Notes under the pieces: model-generated
Told to the model about the DNA's origin: nothing
Seen by the model: only the letters and a program-made list of their open reading frames with translations
Database searches by the model: none
Shown: positions 12,252-22,300 of the stretch, piece by piece
Position numbering within the stretch: the first letter of the stretch is position 1
How the letters are laid out: each line of letters starts with the position of its first letter
DNA from: Talpa occidentalis
Lineage: Eukaryota > Chordata > Mammalia > Eulipotyphla > Talpidae
Assembly (NCBI RefSeq): GCF_014898055.3
Contig: NW_023601104.1
Location: 46,870,699 to 46,934,698 of the forward strand
DNA: 64,000 bases
Direction of reading: 5' to 3'
Program-made: the position numbers and the translations under genes

Positions 12252-12683
12252 AAGGCAGATTGCTAATGTAAGTTTTCAGGCACTGGACATAGCAAAATCT
12301 GCTTCACTGCTGTCAGTCAATGAGGACTCTATTGTGACCTTTTAAATTGAGAATTGGCATCATTTGTTCTTATTTTCATATAATTGGATGTCTTTTACAG
12401 AAAGTGAGAGAAAATAAAAGAAACAATATTTGTTTGCGTCTATATTTACTATTTCTGGTGTTCATTTCCTCCTGTGCGTTTATGTTACTACCTGGTGTTA
12501 CTACCTTTCAGCCTGAAGAACTTTCAGTATTTCTTCTGAGGAAGATATGCCAGCAATGGCTGTGTCAGTCTTCACTAATCAGAAATACAATGACTTTGCC
12601 TTCATTTTTGAAGGATAAATTTGCTCTATATAGAATTTTTGGTGTGTGTTTTCAATAGTTTTATTACAATATAATTTATATAC

Positions 12684-13092
12684 TGTAGGGTAAATGGTTT
12701 TTAGGCTATTCTGCCCTCCCAAAGTTAGGATTGCCCTGCCTGATGGGGCACCTGCAGTTGTCACATTGTTGCAAACTATCTTGTTTACTTCTGTGGGCCA
12801 TAGTAGGAGTACTAAGATAGTCCAGGAGAGAGAAGAAGCAGGCGAGAGGCAAGAGAGAAGGGGAGAAAGAAAGCCAGAGAAGACCACAGTAAAGACTTGC
12901 CAGGGGCTTGGAGGCCTCATGACCTCCTGGCCTCCTGGCACCCCAGCACCCCTGCCATGTACCTGTTTGCCACACTACATGTAAAGCTCAATAAAAGCCT
13001 GAGAAAGTTACTGAGGGCTCCAGGACTCTGCTTAAGGACTCTCGTCTGCTTGGATCATAGATACCCTGCTCTGTGCCCATCCTGCCCCTACA
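12684..13092 (+). mobile_element. Solo LTR, ERV family I, copy 1
   Basis: Starts TGTAGGGTAAA and ends CCTGCCCCTACA, so the ends are TG...CA within a 7-base inverted terminal repeat (TGTAGGG/CCCTACA). A polyadenylation signal AATAAA lies near 12991 ('gctcaataaaagcctgag'), which fixes plus orientation and puts about 100 bases of R/U5 behind it. The flanks carry a perfect 5-base duplication TATAC (12679-12683, 13093-13097). No internal viral genes are present, so this is a solo LTR left by recombination. The class is not certain; 5-base duplications are common in ERVL and occur in others. Confidence 0.9.
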
Positions 13093-14306
13093 TATACTAT
13101 ATAACTCAGTCATTGAAAGTGTTTATTTCATTGATTTTTAGTATATTCAGAGTTATGAAACCATCACCACATTGATTTTAGGAAATTTTTGGATATAGTC
13201 TTCTTCTTGGTTGAGTTAGTTTTCCATTTCTTCCAGCACTTTGATAAAGTCATTATCTTCCAGCCTTCTTTTGTTTGTTTATGCTGAAAATTCAGCTATT
13301 ACTCATATTGTTTCCCCTGTACATAGTGAATCATTTTTCCTCTTGTTTATTTCAAAAAAGCTAGTCTGTTTATCTGACTTTCAACAGGTTGGCTGTGGTG
13401 TGCTTAGGTGAGGATCTCCTTGTCTTTATCCTATTTGTTTTGGAAATTCTTTACCTTTGGCTGTTTCTTCCATCACACATGGGGTCTTTGGACATTATCG
13501 CTTCACATACTTTTCTTTCTCTCTCTCTTCTCAGACTCCTTTCCAATGTATTTTGGCATGCGTGCAAGGGGAGATATGCTATGCACATATCTCTGAGACT
13601 GTCCATTTTTCTTGATACTTTTTTACAATTTTGTTATTCAGAGTAGAATTTTTCTATTGACTTATCTTTGTGTTTTCTGATTATTTCTTTTGTCATCTGA
13701 AATATCCTGTTGGACCCCACTCTGGGATTTTTTACATTGCTTATTCTATTTTTCAAACCCTAGAATTTCTACTCATTTCTTTTTAATAGTTTGCTTGTTT
13801 ACTGATGTTCCTGATTATTTTCATATTATTTTCTTTTAACCACCTACATGTATATTATATGTGCATGGTTTCTTCCAGTCTTTGAACATATTTTTAATAG
13901 CTGCTTTAAAGTCTTTATCTGGTAAATCTAAACTACAGATTTCCTCCACTACCTAAAAGTAGAATGTTCCTATTAGATTTGATTTGGTAGGTTATTTTTC
14001 AGGTCTGGGAATGCTCAAAATTATATCATATAAATAAATGGAACAGCATTCCCAGCTGTTCCATTTAATAAATGGATCCAATAAATTATCTATGAAATCA
14101 CACCAAATAGGAACATTCTGCTTGCACATATTGGGGGAAAGCCATATAAACTCACTCAAAGTCAGATTTTATTTACAGCTTTTTCTCCCCTGAATATGGG
14201 TTACATGTACCTATTTTTTGCATGTTTGACATTCTTCTTTAAACATTAGATATTTTAGGAAGTAAAATTCTGATTTTCACGATTGTGTCCACTGAGGTCT
14301 GATCGC

Positions 14307-14468
14307 CCTCCCTTCCTCTCTCACTGCTTGTCTGTCTCTCTCCTTCCCTCTCTGTATTCTTATGCATTCTCCATCTCCCTTCTTTCCTTCTTCCTCCCCT
14401 TTTCCTTTCTTTCCATCCTTCATTCTCTTTTTTCATCCTCCCTTCTCTTCCCTCCCTCTCTTTCTTTG
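14307..14468. repeat. Pyrimidine-rich low-complexity tract
   Basis: Almost entirely C and T on the plus strand, in cttcc/ctctc blocks. It lies inside the old antisense L1 and probably expanded there. It gives rise to spurious long open frames on both strands. Confidence 0.85.
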
Positions 14469-15080
14469 TACTCTATAGAACTTTTCCTCTGCGATGTGTT
14501 GCCACTAATACCACCACTACGATTTTTAAAATTTTTTGTTGTTGTTGTTAGCCTGACTTCTAAGGACCACCCTACATAGCTTAGTGGTCAGACAGTGACT
14601 GTCCAGAGATTGTGTCCAAACACCTTGAGCCCATAAAACTTGCCTTCTGCCAGTGGATCTGTGTGTGATTTGAAGCAGGCATTCAACATTCAGACAGTTT
14701 TCATGTCTGCTCCAGATTTTATTTTCTTCTCAGCCCTATTGGGTCTCTCTGTGTGTGCAAACAGTCCCCAGTCAATCTAGGATGTGTGGAGAACTTATCA
14801 GCTCCACAATGGCCCTCTCCCCTCCAGGATCTCCTTGTTAAATTTCTGGCTGATCTGTAAACCTGCCACTTCTTGCAACCAGGATTGCAAGCTCAGGTTA
14901 GCAAAACTGCAGGCTTACCTGATCCATTTCTTACCAAGGTTGCTGATATTACTGCAAACACCTGGTGGGCATAGGCTTTGCTCTCAGCTCCAAACCATAC
15001 CCAAACCTGCTGATTTCACAGACTACCCTACTCTTGCCTAAATATCATACCTACTGAGCTAGAGGTAGGAGAGATGGAAG

Positions 15081-15517
15081 CAGCAATAGGCAAGAAGACC
15101 ATTGCCTGCCACTGTATTCAACTGAAATGCTAGCACATTTTAATAAATAAATGGCTCTTTTCCATCCACCATTGTCCAAAAATTTTACCTCCCAACTATG
15201 CATGCCTTGTTCTACAGTGGCTCCTTTTCCCACTATTTATTTTGTGTTCTGGGGAACAATCTTCACCCATAATGCCTGACAGAAGTAGTATAAGAGATAC
15301 AGTTGAACTTGTCTCAAATATACAAAGGAAGAATGTCACATCAGGTTTGAAAACACAAATTTTATAGTTGCCTGAGCACCTTCCTTGTGGTCTGCTAAAT
15401 GATCCAGAAAGAAGGCTAAAGTTTAGAAAGCAGTAAACGTATCAAAATTGGAATTTGTTATTGTGAAAAGCATGGTAACATTATGTAAACCTAGTAGCAT
15501 AGCAACCTAGTAGCACC
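15081..15517. other. Unassigned sequence between two L1 elements
   Basis: No gene or repeat recognised. The short phrase 'cctagtagca' occurs twice just before the next L1 (about 15490-15515) and may mark the edge of that insertion. Confidence 0.35.
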
Positions 15518-15975
15518 GATCAATAAATGGATAAAATGTTGGCTAAAAGAAGAGGTGGTACATATACACAATGCTATACTACTCAGTCATAGAAAAAGAT
15601 GGATTCACATTATTGCCATGTGCAACAACATGAGTGAATCTGGAGAGTATAATGCTAAGCAAAATAAATCAGAAGGAGAGACAGACAAATACTGAATGAT
15701 TTCACTCATCGGAAAAATAGATGAGCAAAAAGGAGGAACTGATAAAATCAAATCAAAACAAACCCTGAAACCTGACTGTAGAATTGATGCTGCCAGAGAG
15801 GGAGGAGGAGCAAAGTGTGGAGGGGGCCCATGGGATATAGTAAAAGATTATGGGTGCTTTAGTGAAGGGTGCGGTGTGGTAACATACATCTGAAGAGGTG
15901 TGAACCTACTCCTCTGAACCACATACAGTGTTGTAAACCAATGTTACCTGAATAAAAATACATATAATTAAAGAC
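15518..15975 (+). mobile_element. L1 LINE 3' end, sense (3' end type 2)
   Basis: Opens in the last part of the L1 ('aataaatggataaaatgttg'), runs through 'atactactcagtcatagaaa', 'aaataaatcagaaggagaga' and a G-rich 3' UTR segment ('gatgctgccagagaggga'), and ends 'gttgtaaaccaatgttacct' with AATAAAAATA. About 450 bases survive of a roughly 6-7 kb element. The 3' UTR is a different subfamily from the 10.8 kb copy and matches those at 21.6 and 31.8 kb. Confidence 0.88.
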
Positions 15976-16483
15976 AAAAACGAAAGAAACAGCAAAGATA
16001 AAAATGCCAAAATTTTAGAGAATTTTAGGAGAAAGCAAGGGTCACTTCTAGTGTTCAAGGTTGGGATCACATCATCTTCAAGCCCCTGTTATCCTAATTC
16101 AGTCCCACATCTACTTCTAGAAACACATTTCATTCATAAAATACAGCATGCCTATTCTCTATAAGAATGTTTAGGTATTTTAGTTGAAGAGGGAAAGGGA
16201 TAGAGGATGTTGGTGTAAGAATTCAATAGATAATCTCCTGGGGATTCAAGGATGGGAAATATAACACCAAAATTCATAGCATGGGATGTGAAAAGTCAAA
16301 ACAAAAGCGATCTTCCCTACCAGGACTTTAATGGAGGTTCATGCTAATGGGTCTCTCCTTCTTGCAGCTCGTCTTATTTTTTTCTTCAATAAAAGCTTAC
16401 TTTATTTACCAAAGGTCTCTGCTACCACAAAATTCCACATGACTAACTTGGCATAAACATTACTGCTCTTTGCCCCAAACTGT
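15976..16483. other. Unassigned sequence
   Basis: Follows the L1 tail. No gene, motif or named repeat is seen. It ends at the target duplication of the next SINE. Confidence 0.4.
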
Positions 16484-16499
16484 TCACTTCACAATTCTT

Positions 16500-16812
16500 T
16501 TTTTTTTTTTTTAAGAATTTTTTTTAAGAGGCATGTTTTTATTTATTTGTTTGTTTGTTTGTTTTTGTTTTTGTTTATACACGCACTGGGTACAGTCAGA
16601 AGCGCGGGAGGGTGAGAGAATTCACCAGAGCCAGAGCGGGGAGCAGAGCAGGCAGAAGGACCGAAGTACACCGCTGAGGGGAGCAGCGGGCGGCAGGAGA
16701 GGTCTGCGCGCCATGTGGGACCCTCCTCCGGTGGCCGGGGAGCAGCCGGGGATCAAACCGGTGCTGCAGAGGCCGCGGGCAGCTTCGCAACCCAGCGCCA
16801 CCGGGGAGGCCC
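16500..16812 (-). mobile_element. tRNA-derived SINE, subfamily A, long T/TTTG tail
   Basis: The GC-rich head is at the right, ending ggaggccc at 16812, with the tail at the left containing a TTTG microsatellite (about 16547-16577). The head has lost part of the A-box region ('cccagcgccaccgggga'). The perfect 16-base target duplication TCACTTCACAATTCTT lies at 16484-16499 and 16813-16828, pointing to a young insertion. Confidence 0.94.
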
Positions 16813-16828
16813 TCACTTCACAATTCTT

Positions 16829-17304
16829 AAAGAATTTAATTCACCCATTTTTGTTCAACCATCTATGGCCAATGGGTTGGGGTTATTGAATCAATTATGA
16901 CTGCCTTTGGCCTTTCTTTTAGCAAGGGCTGTGGGTACAGATTTCCTTAGGAAGGAGACAATGACTGACAACTACAATATAATCAATTCATTATTAAGCC
17001 AGTTCCACTATTCCTTAAGTGCTAAAACTTTTGTTAGATTTTCTTTGAGGCAGATAAATTCAGAATTTGATTAGGGTTAACTCTTGAAATTTTATTTTGA
17101 TAACAAATACTTGTATTTTCAGCTTTTCTCTACTTTGTTGTAGATCACAAATTTGGTTACAGACTAACATAAATGTTTACAAGGTATAGTTTTCTTTAAT
17201 GTGTATAAATACATATGAAGAATTGAAAAGAGACAGAGAAAAGACACTTCACATGAGGGGAAGAGCACAGTAAAATTATGGAGGCTGATTTGATCATGGT
17301 ATGT
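16829..17304. other. Unassigned AT-rich sequence
   Basis: No gene or repeat recognised between the SINE and the old repeat that begins near 17305. Confidence 0.4.
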
Positions 17305-18440
17305 GAGCAATGGCTGTCATAACAAATTACTGCAAACTAGGTGGCTTGAAACAATAGAAATATATTCTTTCACAGTTCTGAACGCTAAGACTTTGAAAGC
17401 AAGATGTCAGTAGGACCACATTTCCCTCTAGGGAAGTGCCATACCTTCCCTTGTTTTCCTGGTTTCTTTGAAAAATAATAATAATAATAATTTATTCTTT
17501 GAATTGTGGTAACTTTAGGATTCTCTCCATCAGGTATTGTCACCACAGGGTATCCACTACTAAATAACCCATAGTCCACCACCATAGTCCATTGTGCTTG
17601 CCTCCCTCTTTTTTCCTACCCCAACCCCAGCTCTTCCCTCCTCTGGGTGTTCCAGTTGTATAGTCAGTTCTCAAGGGTTAGCTTTCAGTGTTGACTTTCT
17701 CTGGTCTCCTCTGTTGTCTAAGTTTGGTTTCTTTATATTCCACTTATCAGTGACATCATCCAGTATTTATCTTTCTCCCTCTGACTGATTTCACTTAGTG
17801 TTGTCTCTTCTAACTCCACCCATGTTGCTGCAAATGGCATAAATTTATCTTTTTTGATTGCTGAGTGGCATTCCATTATATGCATATTTTCCATACAATG
17901 GAATGGAAAACAACAGTTTTTAGTTTTATGTTGTCCCATTTGTTTATGTTCTCATTTGTTTTCCTTACTGCTGGGGATGAATCCACAAAGATATTCCTGA
18001 AGCATGTGTTGTGAATTGTTTTGCCTGTTTTCTTCTATGTATTTTATGATTTCAGGTCTTATGTCCAAATTTTTTATACATTTTGAATTGATTTTTGTGT
18101 ATGTTGTAAGATGGTGGTCTAGTTTCATTATTTTGGCTGTCCAGTTGTCCCAGCACTACATATTTCTTCCTTGTTTCTGGCTGTTGTCAGCAAACCTTTG
18201 TGTTCCTTGATTTACAACTGCATCATTCCAATTTCTGGCCTCTGTGTTCATATCACTGTCTTCCCTTGGGTGTGTCTATGTATCTGTTCAAATACCTTCT
18301 TATAAGACAGCAGGCACAGAACACCCTAATACAGTGTGACCTTACACATACATCTTCAAAGATACTATTTTCAAGTAGGGTCATATTCTTAGGTACCAAG
18401 AGTTAAGATTTCAACAAGTGACCCCATTGAGCACAATTAA
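17305..18440 (+). repeat. Old mammalian interspersed repeat split by an L1
   Basis: The left half (17305-17458) has 'ctgtcataacaaattactgc', 'ggtggcttgaaacaatagaa' and 'cacagttctg'. The right half (18166-18440) resumes with 'tgtgttccttgatttacaac', 'ccttcttataagacagcagg', 'cagtgtgacctt' and 'gggtcatattcttaggtacc'. I know this order as one widespread ancient mammalian repeat but cannot name its class with certainty. The L1 between the halves fits as an insertion. Confidence 0.6.
17459..18165 (-). mobile_element. L1 LINE fragment, antisense, internally deleted
   Basis: The left side has an (AAT)n-rich 3' tail followed by the reverse of a type-2 L1 3' UTR ('ggtatccactactaaataac', 'gacatcatccagtatttatc', 'gattgctgagtggcattcca'). 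At about 17885-17915 the match jumps to a more upstream ORF2 segment ('gttttatgttgtcccatttg'), so several hundred bases of L1 are missing; a small palindromic 'ccatacaatgg' lies at the joint. The imperfect target duplication is CTTCCCTTGTTTTC (17445-17458) and CTTCCTTGTTTC (18166-18177). Confidence 0.8.
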
Positions 18441-18522
18441 ATGAAAAGGAAGGCCAGCTTAAATGAAATGGAAGATGTGTACTACAGAAAAATGAGGATA
18501 ATCATAAAAATGGAGTACATGA

Positions 18523-18788
18523 GGGCCTCCCCGGTGGCGCAGTGGTTGACCGCTCGGCTGCGAAGATGCCCGCAGCCTCTGCAGTGCCAGTTCCATCCCC
18601 TGCCACTGGAGAGGGTCCCACATGGCACGCAGACCTCTCCTGCTGCACCCACTGCTCTACTCAGCAGTGTATTTCGTCAGTCTGCCTGTTCTGTTCGCCA
18701 CTCTGGCTCTGGTGAATTCTCTCACCCTCCCACACTTCTGACTGTGCCCAGTGCTTGTATAAATAAATAAATAAATCTGTAAAAAAAA
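18523..18788 (+). mobile_element. tRNA-derived SINE, subfamily A
   Basis: The A box TGGCGCAGTGG is intact at 18535-18545. The B box is decayed ('gttccatccc'), so this copy is unlikely to be transcribed by Pol III. The tail is (AAAT)3 then CTGT and an A-run. The target duplication ATGGAGTACATGA(G) is at 18510-18523 and 18789-18802. Confidence 0.94.
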
Positions 18789-18802
18789 ATGGAGTACATG
18801 AG

Positions 18803-19079
18803 AACCGGGTCTCATGTACACGAGAACTGCATTCATGGTGCAGATGAAAACCCACATTAATCAGTTCCAAAGGTGTCTTTCTCCACATAGTGGAGATAAA
18901 CATAGTGCACATAAACTAGAAGTATCTCCACTAGTAATGGGGTTTGTTTGCTTATTTTGCTAGGGTGAGGGTGGTATTTCTGTCTCTTACTCTGCTAAAA
19001 ATTTCCACAGATTTTTGCCATATCTTTTCTCACATTTATTAAGCCCTATTACCATTGATATATTATTCATGCTCATATC
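18803..19079. other. Unassigned, possibly L2 upstream part
   Basis: Near the SINE end the short phrases 'gtacatgagaaccgggtctc' and 'catgtacacgagaactgcat' repeat loosely. After about 18975 the texture becomes L2-like, but I cannot fix the boundary. Confidence 0.3.
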
Positions 19080-19110
19080 CAAACTTCGTACCCTCGATCT
19101 TATCCCTTCT

Positions 19111-19384
19111 TTTTTTAAAGATTTATTTATTTATGCATATAAGAACTGGGGTATAGGCAGAGGTGGGGAGGGTGAGAGGATTCATTAGCGACAGAGTGGG
19201 GAACAGAACAGGCAGAATGACTAAAATACACTGCTGAGGGGAGCAGCAGGCGAGACAGGAGAGGTCTGCTGCTCCATGTGGGTCACCTCCCTGGCTGGGG
19301 ATCAAACTTTTGCTACAGTGGCTGTGGATAGCTCATAGTGCTGAGACTTACCCACTGAGCCACCAGGGAGGCCCCCCCCCCCGC
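19111..19384 (-). mobile_element. tRNA-derived SINE, subfamily B, with poly-C at its head
   Basis: The tail (T/A-rich, 'aagatttatttatttatgca') is on the left and the head ends at the right in a run of 11 C at 19372-19382, an expansion of the GGG that normally starts the element. The B-type 'gggaggtga'-like and 'gtctc...' positions are diverged. The target duplication is ATCCCTTCT at 19102-19110 and 19385-19393. Confidence 0.92.
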
Positions 19385-19539
19385 ATCCCTTCTTGACTAT
19401 TAAAAGGCATTACATCAGCAAATTCTTTCCCAGTTTCCTATTTTCACTCTCAACAAAAATCATTTCCATCAATATAAGATATTGTTACTTTTAAAACATT
19501 GTATATTTTAAAAGATGTTTTCTCTTTTAAAAGTTGATT

Positions 19540-19824
19540 ATGGGCCTCCCCGGTGGCACAGCGGTTGAGCGCTGGGTTGTAAAGCTGCCCGCAGCCTCTG
19601 CAGCGCTGGTTCGATCCCCGGCTGCTCCTTGGCCACTGGAGGAGGGTCCCGCATGGCGCGCAGACCTCTCCTGCCACCCACTGCTCCCCTTAGCAGTGTA
19701 CTTCAGTCCTGCCTGCTCTGCTCCCTGCTCTGGCTCTGGTGAATTCTCTCAGCCTCCTGCGCTTCTGACTGTATCCAGTGCTTGTATAAATAAATAAACA
19801 AATCTTTTAAATAAATAAATAAAT
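19540..19824 (+). mobile_element. tRNA-derived SINE, subfamily A, both Pol III boxes intact
   Basis: The head starts GGGCCTCCCC at 19542. The A box TGGCACAGCGG lies at 19554-19564 and a canonical B box GGTTCGATCC at 19608-19617, with normal tRNA-like spacing. The tail is AAATAAATAAACAAATC then (AAAT)n. The target duplication AAAAGTTGATT is perfect at 19529-19539 and 19825-19835. Of the copies here this has one of the best preserved promoters. Confidence 0.95.
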
Positions 19825-19987
19825 AAAAGTTGATTGTTGTCTCCTTAAAACCTTCGCCTTCAAGGCTACTACACTTTTCTCAATTTCCTTTCACTTAATT
19901 AGTTATTCCTTCTAGTCTTCTTTGCTGGTGATTCTTTTCCAACTTCTTAATATTTAAGTATCCAGAGTTCAGAACTTGGGCCTGTTT

Positions 19988-20034
19988 TGTGTGTGTATGT
20001 GTGTGTGCGTGTGTGTGTGCATGTGTCTGTGTGT
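19988..20034. repeat. (TG)n-rich microsatellite
   Basis: About 47 bases of TG dinucleotide with TA, GC and TC interruptions, embedded in the L2. Confidence 0.9.
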
Positions 20035-21045
20035 ACTAATGACACCAAATTTGTATCACCAGTGTAACCCTCTCTCTTGTACTTCAGCCACATATAACTA
20101 CCAATTCAATTTATTTGGGGACAGAGTAGACATTTCAATCTCACCATATCCAAAGCTCAAGTCATCCCACCACCAAATCTGTTCTGGTTTTTTTTGCCAT
20201 TTCATTTCTGATGATGGCAACTCCATCCTTTTAGGTACTTATGCTAAAGATTGTATTGTTTTCTTTGATGTATCTTCTTTTCCTCACACCCCATATCCAA
20301 TTGACACAGAAAGTCTATTGTCCAAAATATAAAGAAGCTTCAAGTATAATCATAATATAGCCATTCATCCATTTTTCCTAACATGTCCTCATAGTCCACT
20401 AGCCTGAATTATTACTTTAATGTTATTCTAATTGACCTGTTTCTATCCTTGATTTGCTACAGTATTTTCAACATAACAGCCGGAGTAAAGTTATTAAAAC
20501 TGAAGTCATATTACACTCTCTTCTGCTTAAAATACTCCAATGTCTGCCCACCTAAACAGGGTAAAAGTCAGCCTTTTCCAGTGGGCCATAAGGCCCTACA
20601 AGTACTAGCCCCTTGAAATCTTGCCTCTCCTCTCATTTTGCCTATCACTCACTACACACCAGCCTACTGTCCTATTAACACTCATCAAACATCTCAAGCT
20701 TGCCCTTCCCTTAGGATCCCAGCAATGGCTTTTTCTTCTGCTTAAAATGCTTTTTCTCGAGATACTGCATTTGTAACTCCTACTCTTTCAAGTATAATTA
20801 TTACTTGCTCAACTAGGTTTATCCTACCCACCACAACTCCCTTTCTAAGTACTCATTGTTTTGTACTTAACAATCTTATTTATACAAAAAGTGCTCATTT
20901 GTTATATTTATTATAAAGTTCCCCTCTCTAAAATGGAAAGTTCGTGAGGACAGAATTTTTTTGTCTGCACACTGATATATTTCAAGTACCAAGAACACAT
21001 AGAACTATTCAATGAATATTTGTTGAGTGAGTTAATGCCTAGTTT

Positions 21046-21575
21046 TGTTTTTAAGATCAGACCAATAGCTTCTGAAGGAAAACTTTTTCCTCTAGCAATC
21101 CCACTAATTGAAATATAATTAGCATAACACTAAAAAGTACCGTCAAAAATTGTACCTCATCACTGATACTAAAGGAAAAAGGTATAAAGTATACTAGGGA
21201 AGATAATTTAATAGTCTTGGCTAGGTTATCTTTAAGTGGCTGTAAGCTGCGATGATTCATGGTCCTCCACCTCGCATTGTGCAATGCAAAGTGACAGGGA
21301 CCGAGGCTGTTTCTTCCTTGGAATACTTCTAGATTCTACCTCTCAGTCCCAGCATTTTAGGTCAGATCATGAGGATTGTTCTGGACAATAGAATAGAATG
21401 GAAATTTTATATTGCATTTCCCAGGCAGACTTCTTAGATTTCACTTGTAATTTTTTCCTCTTCCTTCGTCCTCTAGTCAGGAGAGGATATGGGAAAGGAT
21501 TTAGAGACCTTAAAATACGATGCAGTCATTGGATGGAAGGAGATTGTGTTTCTCAATATTGAAATGGAAGATCAC
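21046..21575. other. Unassigned sequence
   Basis: Nothing recognised between the L2 end and the next L1 end. Confidence 0.4.
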
Positions 21576-22300
21576 TATATGTAGAATATAGTGAAACAAA
21601 ACAAAGGGTCAGATAAAATCAAATCAATAACAAACCCTAGAAATCTCACTGCAGAATTGAGGCCACCAGAGGAGAGAGAGGGGGAAGAGCAAAGTGGTGA
21701 GGGGGCATGTAAAGGGCAGGACTGGGCACAGTACAGGTTTTCTGATCCCATGCAGACCGGGTAAAGGAGGAGTCAGAGTCCTCAATGGTTTTGCAGGTTT
21801 TTTATTGGGGTTCACCAGGCATATGGCAGGCAGGGGTGCTGGCTGGCGGGCTGGGAGGCTGGCAGGCCTCCCAGCCCCCAGCAAGTCTTCACTCTATCTG
21901 GGCTCTCTGGCGTTTGTTCTGCTGCTTCTCGGCTTCTCTTTCAGCTTCTGCTTCGACTTCTACTGCTGCTGCTAGAGTCCCTATGACGCCACCCTTAAAA
22001 GCACAGTCTTAGCCCAGGTGAATCCTATCTACATCTGCCCACACCCTACTCCAGGTGCCCGCCATCAGGCATGCATTCAGGACCTCAAGGATCCATGATC
22101 TATCCTGATGGCAGGAAGGCAGAAAAGCCTGACATTTTCTTTACCCTACAGGGCACAAAGGACTGTTGTGGAGGACAATGTGTACCTTGGTGGTGGGTGT
22201 GGTGTGGTAACATACAGCTGAAGTGTGTGGTCTTGTACCTCTAAACTATAGGCAGTGTTGTAAACCAGTATTACAACAATTAAAAAAATAAAAAGATCAT
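21576..22300 (+). mobile_element. L1 LINE 3' end, sense (type 2), split by an LTR
   Basis: The left part reads 'agggtcagataaaatcaaat', 'aataacaaaccctagaaatc' and 'gcagaattgaggccaccaga'. The right part resumes at 22151 with 'ttggtggtgggtgtggtgtg', 'gtaacatacagctgaagtgt' and 'gttgtaaaccagtattacaa', then an AAAAAATAAAAAG tail. The two parts join cleanly when the LTR and one copy of its 5-base duplication are removed. Only the 3' UTR remains. Confidence 0.88.
21708..22150 (-). mobile_element. Solo LTR, ERV family I, copy 2
   Basis: Read on the minus strand it starts TGTAGGGTAAAGAAAATG and ends CAGTCCTGCCCTTTACA. It shares the ends, the 'gaagacttgc(c/t)(a/g)gggg' block, the 'cagcacccctgcc' block and the 'ccaataaaa' polyadenylation signal with the 12.7 kb copy, so both belong to one family. 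The flanks carry a perfect GGGCA duplication (21703-21707, 22151-22155). At 443 bases it is slightly longer than copy 1. No internal retroviral genes remain. The proline-rich open frames here are artefacts. Confidence 0.9.

Larger units (their letters stand above)
12300..15080 (-). mobile_element. Old L1 LINE, antisense, split by an LTR
   Basis: On the plus strand this follows the reverse complement of an old mammalian L1: 'ccttcatttttgaaggataa' and 'ctctatatagaatttttggt' before the LTR at 12684-13092, then 'gctgaaaattcagctattac', the 'gacttt...aggt' block and 'gctttaaagtctttatctgg' after it. 14600-15080 probably continues toward the L1 5' part ('ctgccacttcttgcaaccag'). The gap in the L1 match coincides with the LTR edges. 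All frames are disrupted, and the outer boundaries are approximate. Confidence 0.6.
19080..21045 (+). repeat. L2 LINE fragment, sense, carrying two SINEs
   Basis: From about 19840 the sequence tracks L2 in order: 'atttgtatcaccagtgtaac', 'atggcaactccatcctttta', 'cacaccccatatccaattga', 'tctgcttaaaatactccaat', 'cataaggccctacaagtact' and the diagnostic 3' end 'aatgaatatttgttgagtga' near 21015. SINEs at 19111-19384 and 19540-19824 interrupt it. A TG-rich microsatellite at 19988-20034 has grown inside it. L2 predates placental mammals; this copy has no intact frame. Confidence 0.75.

Noticed and set aside
12579..12984. Overlapping open frames of 89-120 codons on both strands
   Set aside because: They lie within the solo LTR and old L1, overlap each other antisense, start and stop without regard to any gene structure and show no recognisable domain.
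14283..14579. 98-codon serine/leucine-rich open frame
   Set aside because: It is a translation of the pyrimidine-rich low-complexity tract.
16533..16900. Repeated peptide pattern (MREFTRARAGNR-like and 'FHPRPL'-like) in many short frames
   Set aside because: The same peptides recur wherever the SINE occurs, in both orientations; they are translations of the SINE and not a protein family.
19542..19640. Possible functional tRNA gene
   Set aside because: A and B boxes are present, but the cloverleaf pairs are not maintained and the segment is the head of a complete SINE with tail and target duplication.
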